The translations under genes were made by a program, and so were the position numbers. Below, piece by piece: positions 20,107-31,712 of a stretch of DNA of 64,000 nt (positions within the stretch are counted from its first letter, which is position 1; each line of letters starts with the position of its first letter). The stretch is from positions 1 to 64,000 of the forward strand of contig JAKUHH010000389.1 of assembly GCA_022701365.1 (NCBI GenBank), written 5' to 3'. The notes under the pieces were generated by a model, which made no database searches, was not told the DNA's origin, and saw only the letters and a list, made by a program, of their open reading frames with translations. Source of the stretch: Mycocentrospora acerina. Taxonomy: Eukaryota > Ascomycota > Dothideomycetes > Pleosporales.

Positions 20107-22752
20107 TCATTGCTTGCTGATTATCTCCAACTTTTCCATGAAAGCTGCTTCGACTGCAGCCAGATGTCCTGGCTTGGAAGTCATGCTCGCCATAAGGTAG
20201 ATCACATTGCCGAGGATACGGGAGTGGATCTGAATCTTCGTGTTTGATACCTTGTTCAACAAAGCGTCGCGGAGCCCAATGGCAGCGGATGAAGTGTAAC
20301 CTGTATAATGTCAACATACCTTGTCTTGTAAAACTAGCCGGTAACATCGGCGATCGCGGCTACCAAGTTCAACAAGGAAGTGACTTACCAGATCCAGTCT
20401 TGTCGATCAGCGAGATGGCTAGAACGGAGCCCAGCGCATTGACATGATCGACTCGGTCGTGTTTTGACAGACTGTGAACAAAGTCTTGGGACCACATGCT
20501 CCACAATCCCTTCTCATCTCCAGCTTCTGCTGTCGATATTCCCATGCTCCACCTACCAGTCTTTTGTTCCTGCTCAGATGACTTCCAGTCTTTCTTGTAT
20601 CCTTTCCATGCATAACCCGTTTTCAGTTCTCCCATTGTCTCCAAACTAACGTTAGCCACGTGACAACCGATGGGGTGCGCGGTGTAGCTGTGGCCATGCA
20701 GAAGAGCTTCTGACTTCTCGTCGCCCCAGAAGGCTTGGAAAATCGATTCGCTGGCTGCTGTGATGGAAAGCGGAAGCAATCCTCCAGTGAGCAACTTGGC
20801 ATGAACACTGATATCAGGATGCACGTTGAGGAAAGAGGCGGAAGAAAAGCGGCCGAGGCGGTACAACCCGGTAAACACTTCATCAAACATGACTGGGAGA
20901 CCGGACCACCCATGCTCATCTCCCTCAGATGGTGTCGCAACCTCGGAAGTGGGCGAGAAGTTGTATCGACGTACGACACGAACAAGGCTCTGTTGGAAGA
21001 GGGGATCAACGAAGATCATACCTCCAGCACCCAATATAACAGGCTCCATGACCAATGCGCCGAACTTCTTACCCTGCTCCTTGACCAGCTTGTCCAAGAC
21101 CTTTTCAATGTATGCCTCGTATTGGGGAGAGTGGCCTCTGTTTTCCAGGTCGAAAATGTTATCTTGATGATCAAAGTACTGTGCTGGACCGAACTCCTCT
21201 TCCATGCCTGCCGGTGCCTCGACAACCCATTGCCCCTTCCGCAACTTGAAAGTCGGGTAGTCGAACCAGTACCCACGCCCACGGTACCAGTCTGTTTTTT
21301 CGTTGTAGACATTAGGCTCCGAAGCGTCCATAGCACCAATCGTGTCGCCATGGTAACTCCCTTTCAAGCCTAAGATACCGACCTCTTCTTTCGCTCCGTC
21401 CCATCCGTGTCGCTTACACACAGCTCGAAGCCCCATCTTGATACCGACTTCCGTGGCTGTGCTCCCATCATCTGTATAAAACACCTTTGTCAAACGGGGA
21501 TTATCAAGACCCTTGAGGACTCGTTCCGCGAGCGTCAGAGCTGGCTCGTGTGTAGCCCCAGCAAACATGACATGGCCATACCTCCCCGCCGCATATGCTG
21601 CCTCAAGTGCTAGTTTTGGGTTTCCGTGACCAAGACCTTGTGTCCACCAACTTGCAGATCCATCGAATGCAGGGTATAGCAATGGTATGTCACCTTTGTG
21701 TTCAATGTCTTGGTAAGAACTGGGTGTATGTTTGGCCTGGAAGTAGTCCCCATAAGCCGAATCAAAGACCAAGATATCTTGCGACTTTTCCACATGCTTG
21801 TGCTGTGTGAAGGGATGCCAGATGGTCTTCTTTGTCCGCGACGCCATGTTCTTCATCTTTGTCAACCGCTCCATGTGTTTATCAATGATGGTTCCGGCGA
21901 CTTTGTATGTATGTCCTGATTGACTCTCAGTCTGATAATAGTTCCGCATCTTAGCACTTTCGTCTTGCTTCGAAACGCCCTCCAGATTTGGAATCCAAGG
22001 GATGTCAAACGCAGGAATTCCTAGCTTCTCAAAGTATTTCTTCAGGTACTCGGCATTCTCATACTTGCTCTTGTCATCAAAACACACGACGGCATCAATA
22101 TCATACCCTCTTAAGATCAGGGATTCAGCAGCTGAGATTGTCGACGCAATACCTCCAAGTCTGTGGTCACCAACAAGAATTGCTGGAAGTCGCATGGGCC
22201 GGAAGATGTCTGCTTGAGGTGTCCCTGAGGGTCCTGGACTTAGAACACCACCAGCGGTTTCTACAAGTGCTACGCCCATCTTCCCCTGTGCCATTGAGTA
22301 TGCACGTGCCTCTTCTTTGAGGGCTGCATAGAGACGCTGACTGAGGTGCTCATCGCTCGGCTAACAACCATCAACAATCACGTTCCACATATAGACAAGG
22401 GAAACTGACAATGTGATGTGCATCGCGAGCCGCTACATGCGGACTCACGGCTTCCTTAAACTTGAAAAGCGTCGACACTGGCGAACCGCTGTACTTGCGG
22501 ACATAGCTAACTCTATCAGCCACCAATTCCTTCTCCAACACAGCTCAAGGAAGCTCACCTATCATCAGCTTCATCCGCCGGCCCCGTCGAAACCGGTTTA
22601 ATATACTGCACCTTCCATCTCGTATTCCCAGACCTCTTAGCGAAATGCGACCCAAGAAGTGTGGAAAAGACCGTCTTGCCCACCCCCGTATTGGCCCCGT
22701 ACACTTGAACCGCAATGAGGTTCTGCCACAACCCCGCCGGCACCCTAGACAT
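20107..22752 (-). CDS. bioDA: Bifunctional dethiobiotin synthase / DAPA aminotransferase (BioD-BioA fusion)
   Basis: Four exons: 22752-22559, 22506-22410, 22360-20389, 20300-20107 (introns 52, 49, 88 nt; intron 2 has donor GTCAGT). Product 818 aa. The N-terminal ATP-dependent dethiobiotin synthase part has the P-loop ANTGVGKT near residue 20 and VALVETAGGVLSPGPSG. From about residue 270 a class III PLP aminotransferase follows (WHPFTQHKHV, DGSTATEVGIKMG, VMFDEVFTGLYR, AKLLTGG with Schiff-base Lys near 619), converting KAPA to DAPA. The fusion carries out two consecutive steps, as in other filamentous fungi and plants, and homologous enzymes are mitochondrial. It diverges from the KAPA synthase gene 463 bp away. 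Exon 1 starts MSRVPAGLWQNL. Confidence 0.93.
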
Positions 22753-23215
22753 ACTTTTTGAGCAAATGAGACGGATACGCCGCAATGGGTGCTCAAGCTG
22801 CCGCGCGAGTGGGATGGGGTGACTGACATGTTACAGGCCGAGGTTTTGAGCTTCGGCTATGCTAGCGCCAAAGTTGATCGTTGCTACATCCATCCCGAGA
22901 TTCTTTGCATGGATGTGGCCTCCGTCCTACACGGGAAACCTGGCCGATGCCGGGCTACCTTGGTAATCGGCTACTGAAGGGCCAAGGTTGTAATAGTATG
23001 ACTGTATCTGTAGATTGAGCAAATAAGTGGGGCAATCTTCCCCACGTTCTAGATTTGATGTTGCTGTAATGTGTTGAACTGCAGGTCGACTTCGGCCAGA
23101 TTATGCACGCTAGCCACTCCTGTCGTCGTCCCTGCGTCAATCGCCGGTTCAACACCAGCAGTATATACCGCACAGTCTTAATCAGGGGGTTTGAAGAATC
23201 AACAGAGGGAAAGAG
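22753..23215. promoter_or_regulatory. Shared divergent promoter region of bioDA and bioF
   Basis: 463 bp between two start codons of the same pathway, so probably a bidirectional promoter. I see no biotin-responsive or other operator that I can name. Confidence 0.4.
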
Positions 23216-24566
23216 ATGGACCCCCAATCCGGTTCGAAGAAGACGCTGGAACAGAAACTTCAAACTCTTCTCGCCAACCGCCAAAAATCCTCCACCCTCC
23301 GCAACCTCACCCTCACCACCCCCTCGCAAACAGACTTTTCCTCCAACGACTTCCTCTCGCTGTCCAAAAATGCTCAATTGAAAGCCCTCTACCTCGCCGA
23401 GGTCAAAAGTTCCAATCTTCCGCTCGGTAGCGGCGGCTCTCGGCTGCTAGACGGAAACTCGACGTATGCCGAAACCTTGGAGCGGGAAATTAGCGGGTTT
23501 CACGGCGCAGAGGCAGGTCTATTGTTCAATTCGGGGTTTGATGCGAATGCGGGTTTCTTTGCGTGCGTCCCACAAAAGGGTGATGTGATTGTGTATGACG
23601 AACTTGTGCATGCAAGTGTGCATGATGGGATGAGGTTGTCGAGAGCGGCGAAAACGGTCAAGTTTGAGCACAATTCTGTCCAGGATTTGAGGCGCGTATT
23701 GGAGGGCTTGGTGGAGGAGATGGAGGGGTTGAGCCGAGGGGAAGCGAATGTGATAGTGGCTGTTGAGTCAATTTACAGTATGGACGGTGACGTCGCGCCG
23801 CTGAAGGAGATTGTGGATATGGTGGAAGAGGTGTTGGGTAGAGATAGGGGGTATGTTGTTGTGGATGAAGCGCATTCGACTGGTGTTTTGGGGCCGATGG
23901 GGAGGGGGTTGGTGTGTGAGCTTGGGCTGGAAAAGCGTATATTCGCACGACTACATACTTTTGGCAAAGCATTGGCTGGAGATGGTGGTAAGTGTCTAAG
24001 AGCATCATTGCGCTTGTCTGTCAAGAGATCGAAGACGCTGACAGAATACAGCAATCTTACTGGGTTCCCCAACTCTTCGCCACTATCTCATCAACTATGC
24101 ACGACCACTCATCTACACAACATTCCTCTCATACCCTTCTCTCGCACTCATCCGATCATCGTATCAATTTCTCCGTACTGGCCAAACTGTCCCTTTGCAG
24201 GAGCATCTTCAACATCTTACACAAACACTCTTCGCTTCGCTACAGCAACTTCACAGCACATCCCTGGCCTCTCGCTGTATTCTGAAAGTTCCAAATGCAT
24301 GTCCTCAGTCACCAATTTTTGCGATTCAGCTGCAGAAACCAAGGGACTTGGCGAAGTTCCTCCAAGGTAGAGGTATGATGATAAGAGCGGTCGTGTCACC
24401 GACAGTACCGTTGGGAACGGAAAGAGTAAGAGTCTGTCTGCATGCTGGAAACACATTTGACGAAGTGGAAAAGTTGGTTAAGGCGCTAGAGGAATGGTGT
24501 GATGAGCAGGCACACGAAGGCGTCGGTAAGCACGAGGTTAATTGGACGGATCGTGCCCGACTGTGA
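23216..24566 (+). CDS. bioF: 8-amino-7-oxononanoate (KAPA) synthase
   Basis: Two exons, 23216-23987 and 24052-24566 (64-nt intron, GTAAGT...ACAG), 428 aa. A PLP-dependent alpha-oxoamine synthase condensing a pimeloyl thioester with alanine. Motifs: NDFLSLS, GSGGSRLLDGN, FNSGFDANAGF, DELVHASVHDG, VESIYSMDGD, VVDEAHSTGVLG and LHTFGKALAGDG with Schiff-base Lys251. The protein ends ARL, a fit to the peroxisomal PTS1 consensus. Fungal BioF is known to act in peroxisomes, where the pimeloyl precursor arises by beta-oxidation. It is divergent from bioDA and convergent with bioB (stops 40 bp apart). Splicing is fixed by continuity of GDG into AILLGSPTLRHYL. Confidence 0.94.
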
Positions 24567-24606
24567 TATGTATTTTTAAAATTGTGCTTTCATATAATCA
24601 TTGAAA

Positions 24607-25882
24607 TCAAGCAGTAGTAGATGGTGCCTGTTGTGCCTCTCCAGGTGCAGCTGCCACGATCTCTTCAGTGATCTTGTCTTTCTCTCCTATAGTCTCCTTC
24701 ATTGCCATTGGTCGCAGTCCCCATCGCTCAAACATGGCCTTGTCCTCTTCCCAGCCGTTGCATGCGGTGGTAAGCATCTTCTCGCCCGTGAAAACGGCAT
24801 TTGCGCCCACCTGGAAGCACATGATCTGCTTCTCTTCACGCATTGTGTTTCGGCCGGCTGCAAGACGGATGATTGTCTTTGGCATAACCATTCGGGCAGT
24901 GGCAATAGTCCTCAGAATTGCGTCAAAAGAGATTGTTTGGTTTTCACCGAGGGGTGTTCCCTTGATGGGCACCAACGCGTTAACAGGGAAGGACTCTGGG
25001 TGTGCAGGGAGTGTGGAGACGGTGTGAATCAGTCCGACGTGATCACGAGCCTTCTCTCCGAGTCCGAGAATCCCTCCTGTGCACACATGGATTCCAGCTT
25101 CCTGTACGTTCTGGATGGTCTTGAGGCGCTCGTCATAGGTGCGCGTGGTGATGACGCTGGGGTAGTGCTCTCGACTCGTGTCCACGTTGTGGTTGTATGC
25201 AGTCAGGCCAGCAGCCTTGAGCTCCTTTGCCTGTTCGGCATCAATCATGCCCAGTGTCACACAAGCCTCCATGCCCAACTCTCGCACGCCCGTCACCATG
25301 GCCTTGATGTTCTTCAAGTTAGTCTTGCGGCCGCGCATGTCACGCCACGCGGCGCCCATGCAGAACCTCGAGCTGCCGTTTTCCTTGGCAATGCGAGCTG
25401 CTTCCAGGACGGATTCGACGGAACTCATCTTGGTGGCTTTGAGGCCAGTGTCGTGTCGGCTCGACTGGGCGCAGTACGAGCAGTCCTCGCTGCAGCCGCC
25501 AGTCTTGATGTTCATCAGGGTGCACATTTGGATGGCGGCTGGGTCGTGGAAACGCCTGTGCACTAAGGACTGGTACTTGTCAGACGACAGTGCCTGTAGC
25601 TATGCATGAGGGAAGAAGCTCTCCACATACCGCGGCGTGCGTGAGGTCGATCAGCGATGTGTTGTACACCTCTGAAATCTCCTCTCGCGTCCAGTTGGTT
25701 CTTGGGCCAGCTGCGTGCAGAGCATCCTGGAATACCGATCCCTTGCCTGCCCGCGGGGTGATTTGCTGCGTCGAGGGATCGACTGGGGTGTCCAGTACGG
25801 TGCTAAATGGGCGGGAGAGGTATTGTGTGCGGGAGGAGACAACAAAACGGCCAATTGGCCTCGTCAGCATTCTTTGAGCCAT
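24607..25882 (-). CDS. bioB: Biotin synthase (radical SAM)
   Basis: Two exons, 25882-25631 and 25569-24607 (61-nt intron, donor GTATGT, acceptor ACCAG), 404 aa. Inserts sulfur into dethiobiotin. The N-terminus MAQRMLTRPIGRFVV is Arg-rich without acids, a mitochondrial-type leader matching the known location of this Fe-S enzyme. After HRRFHDPAAIQMCTLMNIK comes the radical SAM 4Fe-4S motif C110-x3-C114-x2-C117 (GGCSEDCSYCAQ). YNHNVDTS and the 2Fe-2S-side motifs CTGGILGLGE, NALVPIKGTPL and AAGRNTMREEKQ follow. An Ala-rich tail ends the protein. It is convergent with bioF and divergent from GCP4. Met5 is an alternative start. Confidence 0.95.
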
Positions 25883-26311
25883 CTTGAACTCTGCGGAATC
25901 AACAAGACGGTTGAAGTTCTTCCGGGAATCGCAAGAGAGTCAACAGATGCCCCTCGGTTGGGGGACGGGCGCGGCTGGTGGACAGGGATCACCCACGGAT
26001 TACTCGCCGTCGCCCTGATTGGCCGGCACGTCCAAGGGTCCCGAGCTCGCCGCGCTGGTGGGGCAGGAACGCCCAGGCACACCCAGACAGCTCAGAGAGC
26101 TCAGACACGCTCACAGCTGCTTTGCCTGCCCTGGCGATCCACACCGCGCATTCCTTTTCACCCAGCAGTGGCAATGGGCGCTAGTCTACGCGTCGCGGCA
26201 TTCGATGTGTCGCTTTGAGCTCTTGAGCCTGTTGATAGTGTTTGGCCAGCGACTTACGGCGCGCAAAAGACGTCGACGCACCCCCTCCGGCTCTCCTCCG
26301 TCCCCGCCGCC
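25883..26311. promoter_or_regulatory. Divergent promoter region bioB / GCP4
   Basis: 429 bp of GC-normal DNA between two start codons transcribed in opposite directions. No specific element recognised. Confidence 0.35.
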
Positions 26312-28594
26312 ATGCTCCACGAGATCCTGCTCTCGCTCTCCGGGCATCCTTCCGTGCTCTTCGACACCAACCCCACTCCGCACGTGACTTCCACTGCAAC
26401 TCGCCTTCTTTCGCCCCCCGAGGCAGAGCTGTTGGCGTCCATTGGACATCTGTCGCGTCTGCATCGCAGAACACGCGACCATGTGGCAAGGATCGCGTCT
26501 TCTCACCCTTCGACCGTGTGCCGGGCAGTAGCTACTGCCATTACCTCTCATCATCTTGACAAGTTCCAGCGTAAGATCATCGATGTCGAGAGCAGCATCC
26601 TCAAGCAGGATGCAGCTATTGTTGGAGCATACAACATTGTGCCGCTGGCCGGCATTGTTGGCGAATTCTCCGAATGGGTCAAACTAATGGAGTGGCTGTG
26701 GAGCATTAGCAAATTCATAATGCCCCCAGAATCCCCACCCAAGAATGGAATGCAAGATCAAAAAATGGCCTCTGGAGCCGAAATCATGGATAAGCTGCGC
26801 ACCGAAGTCCAGACAGGATACCCAGACATCGAGGAGGCTGCTCGCCAATTAGGCAAGGTCGCGGAAGCATCATGGCTACGACAGCTGTCGACCTGGCTGT
26901 TGTACGGTCGCCTCCCGTCTTTTGGTGCCTCTGACTTTTTTATCAAACGAGAAGACGATGACTCGGACGAGCTGTCTTTTGCCGTGCAAAACAAATACTT
27001 GCCCAAATTCGTTACACGGCAGACAGCCTCATCCATCTTGTTCGTTGGGAAGTCGCTGAATCAGATACGGAGTCTACCATCTGCGACAAAGGCAATGACA
27101 AAGTCAACGACAGTTTCAGAACTCGAACTGCTACCTGTACATGTCGAGCAGCTATCCCAAGTGACTGCTCCTGTGTCGGCAGCGAAGCTTTCAGAAGCTG
27201 TTGCTAAGATTCGACTGTCACTCTCTCGCAATCTTTTGCAGCATCTGTTACCTCGTGAGAAGATTGTTGAGACACTCACCATCTTGTATCAGTTCTTTTT
27301 GATCGGACGAGGTGAATTTGCCATGGCGCTGATTGCAGAAGCTGATGAGAAGATTTCTTCTCGACACCGAGGTTTATTGACAAAGCCCAATCAATCAATG
27401 AAGGGATTTTTATTGAAGGACACTGAGGTCAATCAGATACTTGCACGCTCGTGCTCAGTTCTCTCTACGTTGGGCGGCGAAGACGATCACACAGACGACA
27501 TTCTTGATGTTGCAACAGAAATCCTACATCTCGCGATTCACAACTCATCTGGCCATCGCCCAGGCACGCCTGGTCGCGCAAAGGATGTCGATTCAGCACT
27601 ACCGCAGCTTGCGAACCTCTCGTTTGACGAGCTACTGTTGTCAATACCAATCTCGCTCACAATGGACATACAGTCCCCTCTCGATCTCTTCATGACAAAG
27701 GCAGACCTCGATGTATACTCGTCAATCAACGCATATTTGCTTGCTGTTCGACGTGCTCATTTGCACCTAGCTCAACTTTGGCGTCAAAGTTCTATCCGGC
27801 GTGATCATCCATGTCCACCGGGCTATCAGTACAGTAACTCACCGCATGGCAGAGCAATACTGCATAGACGACGACAAAGGACTAATGACCGCACACGTCG
27901 GATGCGGAAGATTTGGGCAACGTGCTCAGCTGCCATATTCTTCCTAGCTGAGAGTGAGGCTTACTTCCAAGGCGAAGTCATTCGAGAGTCCTTCAAGCAC
28001 TTCCTTTTGTGGGTCACAGGGGCACAAGAATCATCAGCCGAAGATACTCGAGCTACTTCTCCAAAACCACCATTGACACCAGGTTTCCGTAAGGCAACCA
28101 CTGAGGGCGATATCGAGCAACAGCATGATCCAGAAGTTTTGGCCCTCGCACATCGACATTTCCTTTCTTCGGTCGCATATTCTCTCCTTCTCACAGATTT
28201 AACATTCACTAAAATTCTGCGCACATTCTGCACTCATGTCGATGAGTTGGTAGCATACATAACACGGCTGGACACTATCCAACAAAACCTTGATTTGGAA
28301 GAAGACGAAGGCATTGAAGACTATGCAAAGAATTATAAGAAGGACGAAGCAGATATGGGTTTAGAAATGGATCGCGCTAGGAGAAGATTGGATAGTGATC
28401 TTAAAGCACTGGTTGAGCGACTGAGAGAGGTTGACAGTGAAAGAATTGGTGCATTGACACCAGGATTCACCAAAGGTGTTACTGTGGAGGAAGGAATGTA
28501 TGAACCGCTCAGGGTAGGTGGCGTTGATCGGCTTCTTATGAAACTGGATTGGAGTGGAGAAGAGGAAGAGGAAGAGCACCAAGACCTTCTGTAA
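26312..28594 (+). CDS. GCP4: Gamma-tubulin complex component 4 (Spc97/Spc98 family)
   Basis: 760 aa, intronless, ATG in a strong context (gccgccATGctcc). The opening MLHEILLSLSGHPS is the conserved start of GCP4, with no long N-terminal extension of the GCP2/3/5/6 kind. The N-terminal GRIP1 region spans about 1-330 (GIVGEFSEWVKLMEWLW, WLLYGRLPSFGASDFFI, LPKFVTRQTASSILFVGKSL). The C-terminal GRIP2 gamma-tubulin-binding region spans about 350-735 (MKGFLLKD, LFMTKADLDVYSSINAYLL, HFLSSVAYSLLLTDLTF). The protein joins the gamma-tubulin ring complex at spindle pole bodies to nucleate microtubules. The final residues are acidic. Confidence 0.9.
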   Translation: MLHEILLSLSGHPSVLFDTNPTPHVTSTATRLLSPPEAELLASIGHLSRLHRRTRDHVARIASSHPSTVCRAVATAITSHHLDKFQRKIIDVESSILKQDAAIVGAYNIVPLAGIVGEFSEWVKLMEWLWSISKFIMPPESPPKNGMQDQKMASGAEIMDKLRTEVQTGYPDIEEAARQLGKVAEASWLRQLSTWLLYGRLPSFGASDFFIKREDDDSDELSFAVQNKYLPKFVTRQTASSILFVGKSLNQIRSLPSATKAMTKSTTVSELELLPVHVEQLSQVTAPVSAAKLSEAVAKIRLSLSRNLLQHLLPREKIVETLTILYQFFLIGRGEFAMALIAEADEKISSRHRGLLTKPNQSMKGFLLKDTEVNQILARSCSVLSTLGGEDDHTDDILDVATEILHLAIHNSSGHRPGTPGRAKDVDSALPQLANLSFDELLLSIPISLTMDIQSPLDLFMTKADLDVYSSINAYLLAVRRAHLHLAQLWRQSSIRRDHPCPPGYQYSNSPHGRAILHRRRQRTNDRTRRMRKIWATCSAAIFFLAESEAYFQGEVIRESFKHFLLWVTGAQESSAEDTRATSPKPPLTPGFRKATTEGDIEQQHDPEVLALAHRHFLSSVAYSLLLTDLTFTKILRTFCTHVDELVAYITRLDTIQQNLDLEEDEGIEDYAKNYKKDEADMGLEMDRARRRLDSDLKALVERLREVDSERIGALTPGFTKGVTVEEGMYEPLRVGGVDRLLMKLDWSGEEEEEEHQDLL

Positions 28595-29692
28595 GATATG
28601 GCGAATGGAAAGAGGGGCCAGGGCACGTTTTAATGTAGAAAATATCAACCTACCATTTACCCGTCGTCTTGTTTGAAAGGATCCAGCAAAATCGCTGCAA
28701 CACTATACTAACGTTGTTTTGAAGTGCACGCTCCAACCTTTACTTAGGAGGTGTGCGCCCTTGGCTACTACAATCCCGCCGTCTATCCCATCCCTCCTGA
28801 GGTTAACCACGCAATTTCTCTCTGTCTAGATCATCTTTGTATCCTAATTTATAGAAATTGGGGACTGAATGAGCTGCGTGTACCACGACCATTATTGAAT
28901 TGCAACAGCGCGCGAAAAAAGTACCAAATTGTTAACTAAACTCTGACTGTTCCCAGCCTTACGCCACATCTCATCCGCTCAAACCTTATTCTATGTTGAC
29001 CTAAACTACAAAAAAATCAAATAATTGTTTATTCCTTTGCAATATTGCATAATTTATAACATTTACAAGCTTCTCAAAAAGAGTGCTGCACAAGACTTGT
29101 TCTGGGGAAAACTCTCTCCCAATGACACCAACGTGATGCGCACTAGACTATCTATTTAGTGTTTCATCCTTAATATTATCGGGTTGATTGAAGAAAATAT
29201 GGCCGATATGACGGCCGGCAGCCATCTACCTGTCTTGAGGCGGGCGGTCAAGCTCCACACTAGCTACTAGTACGACAAGGTACAGAACCAGGAACCCCCC
29301 GCGGTAGTTTCACTCGATAAAGTTTATGGATTCGGTGTTCGTATGGCTCGTATATCAAATTCAACTTCCCTAGTACTGGTCGCCTTTCCACGGGCACAAA
29401 TACGAAGCCTATTGCTAGTAGAGCGGTTAATGTGAATTACAGGTTGTGGAGCATGTCAAGGCTCGTGATCCGATAGCAAGTTGCTTCAGGAGCCTTTTTG
29501 TTGTAAACTTCTTAAGCCACGGTGTATATTGACGAATTTTGTATGTAATGAACGTAAAGAACGTCTCTCTAAGTTCATTTTGGACCAGCCGAGGAAACAG
29601 ACCGGCAAATCAAAAAGGAATTAGTCACGTTTTCCAGTAGCAAAGGACAGAGACAAATGCGACAGTGAAACAGACTGATCTCTTGCAGACTA
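28595..29692. other. AT-rich intergenic region, nothing recognised
   Basis: 1.1 kb between GCP4 and the kinase gene. Composition falls to AT-rich, marking the start of an accessory-looking segment. Short open frames only, and no RNA gene seen. Confidence 0.45.
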
Positions 29693-30916
29693 CTAAATGT
29701 CCTTGAACCATGAATGCTCTAATGCTTGTTGAGCTGTGATTCGCTTCTCGGGGTCCAAGTTCATCAACCGCATGATCAGATCCTTGAAGACGGTGTCTTC
29801 CACCTCGGGCCATTCTGCGAATGGTTTATATGGAATGTAGGGCTCATGGCGATCCTCCCAAAGCATAGTCAGAACTGTGAGACTGATTTCGTCGTCACCG
29901 AGGTGCATCTTCAGGCCATCAAGTCCTTCCTGATCTCCAAAATAGGAAACCTGCCGCTGTAATCGAATTAAATCAGGCAATGCACCCTGCTCCTCATGCT
30001 TCCTGAAATCAGCGTCTGGTCTGAATACTACGCGACCAAGAACAGCATAGATACACTGGTAGCGTTAGTGGTCAGTGTTGAAAATTGAGTAGAAGCACCT
30101 ACGACGATGCCGAAGGAGAACATATCTGCCGGCTTGCTGATTTTGCTTTTGAAAAACGCCTCAGGACTACGCCAGTTTTCATTGCCCGCTATCATGCCTT
30201 TGATGTACCTGCCATTGGGAAGATAGGCCGCGTTGTCAAGATCTGTTAGTTGAACCTTATCAAGAATCATTGTTTCTTCGTCGTAATGGTAGTCAACCAT
30301 GATGTTGTCTGCCTTGATGTCTGAGATTCGTTAGCTTTTGGTCTTTTGATTTTGAAAAGAGTTTCCTCACCCAGGTGTATGATATCTTGGCTGTGCATTT
30401 CCAGGAGTCCTCTGAGACTGTCCTTGAGGATCTTCTTTGTAACATGTATAGGAATCTGTTTCCTCACAAGGCTTAAAAGGTCTTCTTTCAGGTACCTAAA
30501 TACAAAAATACGTTCATCAGAGATGGTGTCCACTGGTAATCGTATGAAGGGACTATTACGGAGGTTAGGTCGAATTTCTTCGTTGAAATGGTCAAATATG
30601 GGTTTAGGAATGTCTTTCAAGATGAAACGAGCGTGCCCGCTTCTGAAGAAAGTTAGTTTGCACCCTGTGCAAGATGCACTTTGGCAAAGACTGACATTGC
30701 TAGCCAAACACGACCTAGGTGTTCTCTCTCCTGGAGGAGTTTTTTGTATTTATATTTATTTCCTGTAACCCCAACCATGTTTCTGGGCATAGCTGCCATC
30801 CTGGCGAAGTCCCTCCGGAACATGCTATTCGCGCAGGAATAGTGATTTATTCTGCCCTCTTGTAGAATGGAGGAAGTGCACTTGCAAGCTTGAAAACAGG
30901 GGCTGTTGGAAGACAA
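29693..30916 (-). CDS. Atypical Ser/Thr protein kinase of a fungal accessory family
   Basis: Four exons: 30916-30696, 30642-30371, 30320-30103, 30055-29693 (introns 53, 50, 47 nt; donors GTCAGT, GTGAGG, GTAGGT). Product 357 aa. Kinase motifs: FILKD with the ATP-site Lys near 83; catalytic loop HLDIKADN (Asp165, Asn170) in place of HRD; TDLDNA (Asp191) in place of DFG; RSPEAFF in place of APE; then ADMFSFGIV and the closing EKRITAQQALEHSWF. No glycine-rich loop is visible in the short N-lobe. The key Lys/Asp/Asn/Asp set is kept, so activity is possible. Family members are, from memory, scattered in filamentous ascomycetes, usually without known role. The first exon start is uncertain. It diverges from the HET-ankyrin gene. 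Confidence 0.75.
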
Positions 30917-31712
30917 TTGAATAGTGTTTTTTCTAGCTTGCTGTACCGATCAGTGGCACAACCGTGGCTAAAATACCAAAGCGCCAAAAGCGTTCGTCAG
31001 ACTAAGGCAATCAGTAAGAGGGGAGCGGTTGCTACGCGCTGAATGGTTGAAAGTCGCAGGGTTAGCAGCGGCGCCACTGACGTCATACGAATGGTTGTCT
31101 TCTTATCTGGCTTACAGGACTTTGGGGAGGGTTGGCTAGCAAATGAGTTATGCTGAGATATTCTTGCCTTATCTTCGTAAAATAGGGAATGGAAGGAGGT
31201 ATTGGTATACCTAGGGGTTGTTCAATGTAAGGAGCAGTCATCAACATCAAATTGTTTCGTGGACAGCTGCAGCGTCAACTATGTGGATCCATTGGATCGC
31301 TGGATAGGTATAAATATTGTATTTTCAATCAAATTACCTGTAGCCGCTTTTTGCGTTGAAATTACATATTTTCTATTAAGTTTATGGCAGCGATAAGGCT
31401 GAACATGCAGTGATACTCTTGTAAAGTCACTGAGGCTTGACCGGAAAACACAGCCCCCACCATATCTAGGCTGATATTGCCCTCTTCTCTCGCACATTTC
31501 CTTGATACAACCTTCCACAACTATTTAAACGACAAGAATAACTATCTTTTCACACACTGTTTGAACAGACTGCTTTCGAAGACTTTTGGGTGTAATTCGC
31601 ACTGTGATAGCGTTTAGCAGATATCATTGCAGACCATCACCTGATCCTTGTAATACTACGTGTACGATTACGACGAAGAAGGTAGATTTCAAGGAAGCAA
31701 TTTTTACTCGCA
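30917..31712. promoter_or_regulatory. Divergent region between kinase and HET-ankyrin genes
   Basis: 796 bp separating two start codons facing away from each other. A TATTTAAA-like element lies near 31523, about 190 bp before the HET gene ATG. No other structure recognised. Confidence 0.35.

Noticed and set aside
24601..25566. 321-codon plus-strand frame opposite bioB
   Set aside because: Antisense shadow of a clearly identified conserved gene; composition is Cys/His/Ser-rich and without family features.
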